NCBI GenBank assembly: GCA_963556145.1 | Contig: OY744468.1 | Span: 4,650,001 to 4,714,000, forward strand | Source of the DNA: Hygrocybe punicea | Lineage: Eukaryota; Basidiomycota; Agaricomycetes; Agaricales; Hygrophoraceae | Reading direction: 5' to 3' | Length of the DNA: 64,000 nt | Shown: positions 20,986 to 28,988 of the stretch, piece after piece | How positions within the stretch are numbered: the stretch's first letter is position 1 | Layout: each line of letters begins with the position of its first letter | Translations under genes and position numbers: made by a program | Notes under the pieces: generated by a model | The model's database searches: none | The model's input: only the letters and a program-made list of their open reading frames with translations | What the model was told of the DNA's origin: nothing

Positions 20986-20994
20986 GGACACAAG
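20986..20994. repeat. 9-bp target site duplication, right copy (element 2)
   Basis: GGACACAAG, identical to 14541-14549. Confidence 0.87.
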
Positions 20995-21528
20995 TGTAAT
21001 TTCAGCAACGCGCCATGTTACATAATATTTTACATATTGACACGTGATCGTTTATTCGCCGTTCCGAGATCGATCGTGCTGATTTTTGATGTTCTTCCAG
21101 TGACAAGTAAAATTTTGTGGATGTATAAATTGGTGTAACAACAGTTCCACAACTTGTCTTGCAGGTCCATCCATGATATCCAGCTAGACTCTTTTTTTCC
21201 AGCAGTCCCTGTAGAACGTGGTCATTATGCACCTCCTTGACTCAATGACCGTTCTTGCAGTGTACTTGCTGTCAGTCCACCGTATGGTTCAAACATGTTT
21301 TTTCCGCGAATAGGCACCCGTACCTTTTTTTTTTACGCGCTTTTCTTCCATCCACCATATCGCATCCTCTTCTGTGGCCAAAGACTTTCTTTTATCCAAT
21401 CAGGAACACCTCTCCAGTTTGCTTAACACAGGATTTGTGCCCGGAGGAATCCGCAAACGTCCTCCTTGGCTGTGGCAACCCCCGCAGCATATTGTACACC
21501 ATTTATGCAGGTGCAAAGTCTCCAGGAA

Positions 21529-22304
21529 GTGAGTACAATTATTTATGGCGCTTTTCAAAACTAATGACATTTCAAAAAACAAATTTGTTATTAGTAAGTT
21601 TGCGGACCTAAGTAAATATTGTAACTCATGAAATACTGCACAGATTTACATGATTGTAGAATGAAGTTTCATCCAAATTTCAAGGGCTAGCCACTCCTGT
21701 ATTTAAATTTAGGAAATATGATAGTTACAGGTGCATTTCTGCATTTCAGTGACTAAAACTTGTACAATGAATAACTTTACAAGGAATGCTCAGATTTACA
21801 AGATTGTAGGGAGAAAACCATTCCATTTTTGAAGGGCTAGAAGCTCACATACCGGGATTTTGCTTAAGTTCAGGTTTTGCACAGGTAATAAGTATGTGCC
21901 TTGTTGGGATAAATATTGTCTTAATGCCCAAAAGTATACAAAATCCCGGTATGTGAGCTTCTAGCCCTTCAAAAATGGAATGGTTTTCTCCCTACAATCT
22001 TGTAAATCTGAGCATTCCTTGTAAAGTTCTTCATTGTACAAGTTTTAGTCACTGAAATGCAGAAATGCACCTGTAACTATCAATAATCTGAATATTTCCT
22101 AAATTTAAATACAGGAGTGGCTAGCCCTTGAAATTTGGATGAAACTTCATTCTACAATCATGTAAATCTGTGCAGTATTTCATGAGTTACAATATTTACT
22201 TAGGTCCCCAAACTTAACAAATTTGTTTTTTAAAATGTCATTAGTTTTGAAAAGCGCCATAATAATAAAAAACAGCGATATATTTTTATGCGTGTCCTTC
22301 CAAG
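21529..22304 (+). other. Expanded 776-nt intron of the DUF4470 gene
   Basis: Donor GTGAGT and acceptor CCAAG bring AGAKSPG to RPRTLDFTCCD in frame. Nearly all of its length is the inserted foldback element, so the ancestral intron was about 60 nt like its neighbours. Confidence 0.75.
21546..22259. mobile_element. Foldback/MITE-like element with 320-bp inverted arms
   Basis: Arms 21546-21862 and 21939-22259 are near-perfect inverted copies around a 76-bp spacer. The few differences are small indels, so a very stable hairpin could form. Termini are TGGCGCTTTTCAAAAC. TA occurs at both borders, consistent with a Tc1/mariner-type target, although longer AT-rich matches cannot be excluded. No coding capacity. 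Each arm holds two diverged copies of a 50-bp motif beginning CAGATTTACA and ending AAGGGCTAG (21641-21690 and 21791-21840 in the left arm). Confidence 0.85.
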
Positions 22305-23091
22305 GACCCCGCACTTTGGACTTCACATGCTGTGATAACGAGCCAGCGGTCCTTGGTAAGTTGCTCTTTGTGTGGCGTAAATTCATAAATCAATCTTGGT
22401 TTTCCTCATAGCTAGGAACGTCCTCCTGTTCACACTCGTCGTTGACGGCCACCCTGCTGCTCGTATCTGGAACATCTTCTATCACTTCAAACTGGATGAC
22501 AGCTCATCGTTATTGTTGGTCCAGCAATCTGAGAAGCTTGCCGCATTATCTCGTGATCTCGATTCTTGGTCGTCTTCCCCGTACTTTTCGTTTCTTCGGG
22601 TGTGCAGCCGTAGCACCCTGTCCCAGCTACGCCACCTTTGGCAGCTCTACGCACAGGCTCGAACATTTCCAAAACGCAAGACCAACTCTTTTGTAACTGT
22701 GGCAAGGCAGTCACTTTCAATTTGTCTGCTTCCCGCTCCGCCGGCCCATTTTGGGTGAAGGCTGTCAAGGCCCTAGAATCACATTCCGACTATTACTGGC
22801 GAACAGGCACCGTTTTTTCTGAGCCTTCACTTGAGATCCTACCTAATATTTATTTGCCCATACGTTAAATTATCTCAACCCCGTCGACCGTGCTACTACT
22901 AGGCATCATGCTTTGGATTCGAACGCTGATCGTGGCAATTATCGTGATTCTGGGTATCCGTTCCACACAATTAATCTGAACCTATCGCCTGCTTTAGAAA
23001 TGGCAGACGCTCAAAGAAACTCCAACCATTCACCTGTATGTGATCTTACCTGTATTATGGGATCGTTAATGACGGTGTTTTTGTGAAACAA

Positions 23092-23874
23092 TCAGTCGAA
23101 ATAGACACTTGCGCTCTCGGGAATTCTCAAATCCATTCTACCCATATGCCGGTTGTGCTCGGTGGCAACCTCAGCCCCCAAGCGCGAGATCTCAGAGAAC
23201 GCCGCTTTCAGGAGGTCAAGGTCGGTGTCCAGACTTTCAGCACGGGATTTCACCTGAAGGGGAAAAAGTTCATGGTGATTATCCTTAAAGATTGGCGCGG
23301 ACGTACCGCTGCAATAGTATCACTTGCAGCTATAAGTTCATGGTGGTGATTGTACACTAACGACTGTCTTTCGCTGTTCAATTCCCGTATTTCTAAATCA
23401 AGGAGAATTTAAATGAGTCCTGCATAGCTGGAAAGCTGATTACCTGTGAAGAGCTCGTTCTCCCGTTTCAACAATGTTGGTAGCGAAGACGTCGTTATTA
23501 GTTGCTCATAGTAAGTTTTGGCATCAAAAGAGGGGGAATCTATCCATCCAGCGTTCAATTCGTGGTTCCAACCAGTAGTTCTGAAGTCAAAGCACACCAA
23601 AATCCATCGGATCAAGTTTCTTGCCTGGTAAAGGCGGAGGAGGACCAACGCCCAAGCCATAGTGCTTCCTCAACAAGTCTCTCGCCCGAGTCTTTGGTGG
23701 CGGTGTGGACGGGACAGTAGGTATTGAGGGGCGAAGTGGCCCGGGAGACACATGGGCGGTGCCAGGTTGAGGTGTGGAGGGCGTTGATGGCGTTGGTGAG
23801 GAGGACCCGAGGGGCGATGGTTGTGGCCGTGGAATGGATTTGCGGCGAATGGGTGTAGTTGTGGTGGCCATCAT
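23092..23874 (-). CDS. VPS51: Vacuolar protein sorting protein 51
   Basis: Vps51 is a subunit of the GARP (and EARP) tethering complex that brings endosome-derived vesicles to the trans-Golgi. The N-terminal 70 residues are Pro/Ser/Thr-rich. The conserved core then reads ARDLLRKHYGLG, DSPSFDAKTYYEQLITTSSL, LKRENELFTEIRELNSERQS, LVYNHHHELIAASDTI and LDTDLDLLKAAFSEISRL. Four exons are needed, with introns at about 23539-23587, 23400-23451 and 23272-23324, all GT-AG. The start is the first of two adjacent ATGs at 23874. The length, about 190 residues, resembles the short yeast protein and not the long animal one. It is transcribed divergently from the next gene with 88 bp between starts. Confidence 0.92.
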
Positions 23875-23962
23875 ATCCAATTATTACATAATATTGCGAT
23901 TTGTTTTGTCGGCACGTGACCGATCGCGCCCAACTTCAAGTTAGCGCAAAACGTTCTCGTCA
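23875..23962. promoter_or_regulatory. Short divergent promoter with CACGTGAC motif
   Basis: Only 88 bp separate the VPS51 start and the next plus-strand start. The stretch contains CACGTGAC at 23913-23920, an E-box of the kind bound by Cbf1-like bHLH factors in fungi, next to CGATCGCG. Confidence 0.5.
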
Positions 23963-25936
23963 ATGGACCCCAATGGCAATGAGGAAACCGTCGACGACAG
24001 CGAGGAGGAAGAGTACTTTCCTTTAACTGTCGAATCTGCCCAGAGATCGAAGAGTAGTGGTAGTGAAATTCCAGGTGCGTTGCAAGCAGAGCAGTGGGTC
24101 GAGTTGACGAATTCCAACACTCTCTTCGGAAATTAGTTTCGTCAGCCCAATGCCCTGATGTGGGATCCTCGAACACCCGACCTTTACCGATCTCAGGTTC
24201 TTCCCTCATGTCTGAATCTACAGAGAGCTCTACTACCAAATTCGACTTTCCGATGCGCGATGTCTCGTCCAAGGTATCTTCAACTACCTTGAAATCTCGT
24301 CCCCGACCGCGCCCGGTATACAAAGGCGCACCAGGAGACAATACTGGCCTCGCCATTATTAATAACAATGCATCGGCCAGCTTTGCCACTTCTCCCATTC
24401 ACGTTGCTAACTCTGACGCGTTGCCACACCACTTTGACGGAGATACGGACATTGGAGGAAATAGACTTCCTCTCACTTATTCTTCAGCTATTGCCGAACG
24501 CACAAAGATGCGCTCACGTAACACCAGAAAAACCGTCACATCCATTGCTTCAACCAGTCTTTCACCCAAAACGCCAGTACAAGAGAAACTTCCATTTAGC
24601 TCGGAAAATATTGTCTTTGAATCCGACGTGATCATTATCACCTCAGATGAAGAGAACTTCGACGAACTAGCCCTGCGTTCTTCAAGCACATCCAGCTTAA
24701 AACACCCTAAAGTGGTACCCAAGCAGACTCGGAAACGCATGAAGCTTTCCCATGAAGGACCAACACATGCTTCCCATCCTCCTGACTCATCTCGACTCGC
24801 CATTTCATTACCATCCACGTCTTTGGAGGCGACGCCTGGCAGAAGATACTCTTCACCAAAGGATAGGAAGAAAAAGAGTACTGCAGATGATGAGGATTGG
24901 GGAGAGAACAGTGAGGAAAAGACGCGTTCAAAACCAAAGCCCAGACCCAGACCCAAACAGAACCGCCAGGCAAATAGCGGCAAGAAAAAATCGAATAAAT
25001 TGGAAGTCGTCATAGGGGCACCTTCGACATCGAAAGATAAGCCGTCCGTCGACGACATTGGCAACAGTTCGGTCATGGCTCCCGCGCTCGATGTCGTGAT
25101 GACTGAATTACCCCTAGCGGTGAAAACAACACCCGTTGTACCCACATCAAAGGTGAGACTAGACCATAACTTGCCCGTTTCTGGTTAAAATGGTGAGCCC
25201 CAGCCAAAAGGACAAAAGACAGAAATGATGGCCGGTGCAGGGGATGCTGTTGCGTCAACTAGGAAAAGAGGGACAGGGAAAACGGTCGTTTTGTCTGACG
25301 ACGACGATTCTGACGTCGCGCTTGAGGAAAGACCAGAAAGTCCAAGCAGCAAGAAAGAAGACAAGGCAAATACTTTTGGCCTTATAGACGAGGGTACCTC
25401 GACTGAAATAGATGACGCTGCTATAAAGGCAAGTTGCTAGAAAGCCCCTCACCGTTTTTGGGAATCTCATGATTAGTTTTCTGTTGAAGGAGGATCTTCA
25501 AATTGATCCTAGTGCCAGCACTCCTGCACAACAACAGGTCCCTTCATCCTCCAAATTCGCCATCCGCACTAAATCAACCCCCATGTCCGAACTCATCCGT
25601 CGCGTCAACTCCCTCCCCGGCTCACCCTTTTGCTCTTCCCCATCCGTATCCCGTGGCCGCCCGACAACCCCGACAACGACAGCCTACTCGCCGTACACCA
25701 AATCTTCTCGCTTAGCTCTTTCGCGTATTGCCCCCCTTCACCCAAACCGCCGTCCCCCCCCTCCACCACTACCGAGGCCGCCACCGAAGAAGAAGACAAA
25801 GAAGCAACTGGAGCAGGAGGAGAAGTGGGAAGAGGAACTGAGTGAGAGCGTTGAAGGATGGGCGTGTTTGACGGATGAGGAAAGAACCGGGCTCAGGAGG
25901 GCAAAAAGAGACAGGGAGCAGGGTTTGGACGAGTGA
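23963..25936 (+). CDS. Basic low-complexity nuclear-type protein, unknown function
   Basis: The protein opens MDPNGNEETVDDSEEEEYFP and is mostly disordered. It has Ser-rich stretches, SDEENFDEL and SDDDDSD acidic patches, and Lys/Arg-Pro runs (KPKPRPRPKQ), which suggest nuclear localisation. The C-terminus is more conserved in character: STPMSELIRRVNSLPGSP, YSPYTKSSRLALSRIAPL, a Pro run, and a helical KKQLEQEEKWEEEL followed by DEERTGLRRAKRD. Introns are near 24073-24135 and 25171-25231, and a GC-AG intron near 25432-25492. I do not recognise a catalytic domain. A role as a DNA-repair scaffold is conceivable from composition only. It shares an 88-bp divergent promoter with VPS51. Confidence 0.75.
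25432..25492 (+). other. GC-AG intron in the low-complexity protein gene
   Basis: The donor AAG|GCAAGT is the classic strong GC donor. The acceptor GTTGAAG joins DDAAIK to EDLQIDPSAS in frame. Without splicing the frame ends at a TAG six bases into the intron. Confidence 0.65.
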
Positions 25937-26010
25937 TTTCGTAGAATTGGGCATTACGAGGTGCCTATTATGATTATTGTAGACATGCGCACTGCCACAT
26001 TCAGAACTTT

Positions 26011-27756
26011 ATGTCTCCCTTCTCAAGAAACCTGGATAACTATGCTAGTTTTGCCAAAGACGCACTATGGGCTCTATCGTCTTGCATATGCAAGCAATCC
26101 GCAAAGGTGAAAGTGAACGGACGGACATGTTAGTGTTCTGTTTATTATATATTTGTCGCCAACGCTTGTTGCTGACGTTCGGCATTTTCGAGTCAGTCAA
26201 CATCGTCAAGGTTCTCGGAGAAGGTGGCTTTTCGTTCGTCTATCTAGCTCAGGATGAGCACAGTGGAGTGAGGCCTGGTTTTTACCGTGGTCATTCTTTC
26301 AATGTTGACACTCTGTGCGCAGCGTGAATTCGCCTTGAAGAAGATTCGCTGTCCTACTGGTTCGGAAGGTGTCAGGGAAGCCATGCGAGAAGTGGAGGCG
26401 TACCGTCGATTCAAGTCCGTTTCATCTGTGTTCGGTTCGCTCGATTCCTGACCTGATCGTTTTCAGACATCCTAATATCATCCGCATATTGGTAGTTATC
26501 ATATTTTTTGACAAGGACAACGGATAGTACGTTTTTAACCGGCATTTTCAGGACTCTGCTGTTGTCCAGGATCCTGAGGGGGAGGGCAAGATTGTTTACC
26601 TATTTTTGCCTCTTTATAAGGTTCGATTCTCTCTCTCGAGCTGAAAGACGCAAACTTACAGCCATGCCTAAGCGGGGCAACTTGCAAGACGCCATAAATG
26701 CCAACGTTGTGAACGGCACTCATTTCCCAGAACAAGAGATGGTCCGCTTGTTTAAAGGTACTTGCGAAGCAGTCCGCGCTATGCACGAGTACCGCGCACC
26801 TGTACAGTCGTCTTCAGGATCAAACCAGTCTTCCACTCGCATACAACCACGTGAAGAATCTAGTCGACATTCTGACGACGATGAGAGATTTCCTCAGCCC
26901 GAGGGCAACGGCGATAATGGTTATTCTTATGGATCTGCAAGCATGCCCCTTATCTCTAGGCATCGGGCAGAGGAAGATGCCGACGTTGTCTTTGACGATC
27001 GCGAGGAATCTTCACAAAACCAGCAAGAGAATGGTGATCCTGCGAAGATGGAACATGTGCCCTATGCACACAGGGATTTAAAACCTGGGTATTTTTGCAA
27101 TACTTACTATGTCAATGGCTGAGCCTTGTTCCACAGAAATGTCATGATATCAGATGACGGCGTGCCGATCCTGATGGATTTTGGTAGCACCGTGAAAGCC
27201 AGAGTCGACGTCGAAAACCGCTCACAAGCTCTGTTCCAGCAGGTGAACAACGAGTTCCTCACCTATCCGATATTTTATACGAACGGATTTTGGTATAGGA
27301 CATCGCTGCCGAGCAGAGTACTATGGCATATCGTGCCCCCGAGCTCTTCGACGTCAAAACGGGGGTTACCTTGGACGAAAAGGTTGACATCTGGGTGCGT
27401 GAGCGTGTGGGAAATCACTTTTCTTATAACTTCATAACCAATAATTCCGTCACAGTCGCTAGGGTGTACCCTTTTCGCGCTAGCTTACTCCCACTCGCCA
27501 TTTGAAAATACCCAAACAACAGAACAAGGTGGATCAATAGCCATGGCTGTTCTGAACGCACAGTACAAGCAGCCAAATTCGGCATACTCTCAAGGATTGA
27601 GAGATTTGATTAACAGTATGCTCAAAACCAATCCTAAAGATCGACCCGACGTACATCAGGTGATATGAGTAGGACTTTGTGTTACACGCGGGCTTATACC
27701 GGTTCTTCTTTTAGGTCATAACTTTGACCGAGAAAGTGCTTCGGTCATTGGCTTAA
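26011..27756 (+). CDS. ENV7: NAK-family Ser/Thr kinase, Env7/STK16-like
   Basis: Kinase motifs appear in order: VLGEGGFSFVYLA (glycine loop), EFALKKIRCP (ATP Lys), EAMREVEAYRRF (helix C Glu), YAHRDLKPGNVMI (catalytic loop), LMDFGST (metal-binding DFG), MAYRAPELF, KVDIWSLGCTLFALAY and DRPDVHQ. The wording is that of STK16/Env7, a palmitoylated kinase of the Golgi and vacuole membrane. The true start is the ATG at 26011, giving MSPFSRNLDNYASF; early cysteines (SSCICK) could carry the lipid. About ten exons are needed. Between helix C-lobe entry and the HRD loop there is an acidic insertion of some 70 residues (QPREESSRHSDDDERF and following), found in fungal members. It ends TAA 27754-27756. 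Confidence 0.93.
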
Positions 27757-27940
27757 TGGTTGGCTAATCCCTCTATACACTAGGCTGGCCCGTTTACATA
27801 TGGACTACTCTATAATTCGTACATCGGAACCAAATGCCCCAACCACGCATTTGCCCGTCAGATTCGTCACATCAACGACTGTGGTGAAACTCTGCGCTAG
27901 CCTGCCAGCAACCATGTCCTTAATGAACCACACACCATTC

Positions 27941-28893
27941 TCATTTCTTCAGCTGCTTGGATTGCGAACTTGCAGGTTTCACATGATTACTACCCTTCCT
28001 CGACACCCCCCTCTTTACATGTATCCCCAGCGATTTAGAGGGTTTTAGGAAAGAAGTTTCTTCTATATCTTCTGCCTCTATTCGTCGTCTCTTTTGGGTC
28101 GGCTTGGTTATTTCCAAGCCTTCTGGAATGATTAGTGCTGTCATGCCGTCTTTTCTAGCTCTGGCCTTGATTTTTGCAGCTTTTCGTGTGTCTCGTTTAG
28201 CCTTGATGGCCGCCATTCTGGCCCTCTGTTCCGAGAAATAATGATGGACGAAATAGCCAGAAAATGTATTCACGCACCCGCTTTGCTGCCCGTTTTGATG
28301 ATTCCTCCACTGAGGGTAAGACGAGCTGTTTTGACCGATTCTTTTTGGAAACGAACTCCCAAGCATTGTCCTCTAGATTGGCTTTGCACGCCAGTTCAGT
28401 GAATTGTTTGAAACGTCGTGTATGGGCCTGCACCAAAGAACCGAAGGATCTTAGCTGACTGTACAATCTGGACAAAAATTTAGTTGCAAACACGAGAAGT
28501 CTTGTGAGTTGCCGCCATTTGCGGGTTTTTGAGTAGTTTTCCTGGGCAGACAATACACGCTTTGACGTCTGGTTGGATTGAAACGACGTAGACTGGATCC
28601 CGTAGGGCCTCGCGGACTGTCACGGTTATCGGTTCTTCTTCGACATCTTCGTCTTCCTCGACTTCACTTTCGGTCCCATATCTGCCAGCACTTACTCTCC
28701 CCTCCCCGTCACCCTCTTCCTCGCTCCCATTTTCCCGAATCCCTTCTCTTGAAGACTTGTTTGAATCCTGATCAGAGCCCGACTCGTCTGAATCGGTGTC
28801 CTGTAGTCCCAGAATGCCTTTCATATCGTCATCCAGGCCAAGTTTCTCCTCCTCCTCCTTCTTTCTGCGCCTTTTGTCTACTCGCTTGAACAT
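27941..28893 (-). CDS. Lys-rich, probably nucleolar protein
   Basis: The protein opens MFKRVDKRRRKKEEEEKLGL, followed by a long Asp/Glu/Ser stretch. A conserved block then reads REALRDPVYVVSIQPD, KACIVCPGKLLKNPQM and ATHKTSRAHTRRFKQFTELA. The C-terminal half is basic (ARMAAIKAKRDTRKAAK, RKDGMT, KRRRIEAED). Introns are at about 28405-28472 and 28246-28297. CIVC followed by H-x(3)-SxxH resembles a degenerate zinc finger; this is only a visual match. Composition suggests nucleolar or ribosome-biogenesis work. It is divergent from the Dss1 gene, with 95 bp between the starts. Confidence 0.72.
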
Positions 28894-28988
28894 GAGTCCT
28901 AGTCAACGCCTGTATAAGAAAAATTTGTAGTCTGAATGCGGGCCGTCGTGCCGTCACAGAAAATTTCAAATCCTCTTTTTCGCAGGCA

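Larger units (their letters stand above)
21255..22866 (+). pseudogene. DUF4470-type gene, probably decaying
   Basis: DUF4470 is an N-terminal domain of uncertain function common in basidiomycetes, often next to MYND fingers. The signature is here in order: HPLLWPKTFFYPIRNTSPV, LLGCGNPRSILYTIY, RTLDFTCCDNEPAVLARN (two introns removed), IWNIFYHFKLDDSS and, in another frame, ASRSAGPFWVKAVKAL with YYWRTG. The usual start Met before the HPLLWP motif is ATA here; an in-frame ATG exists at 21255 but lies in unlike sequence. Between RTFPK and the SRSAG part the frame shifts near 22680-22700 with no room for an intron. Intron 1 (21529-22304) carries a foldback element and intron 2 is about 22345-22410. 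The distal part of the domain is missing. Confidence 0.7.

Noticed and set aside
24477..25145. 222-codon minus-strand open frame
   Set aside because: Antisense to the low-complexity protein; composition mirrors its codons.
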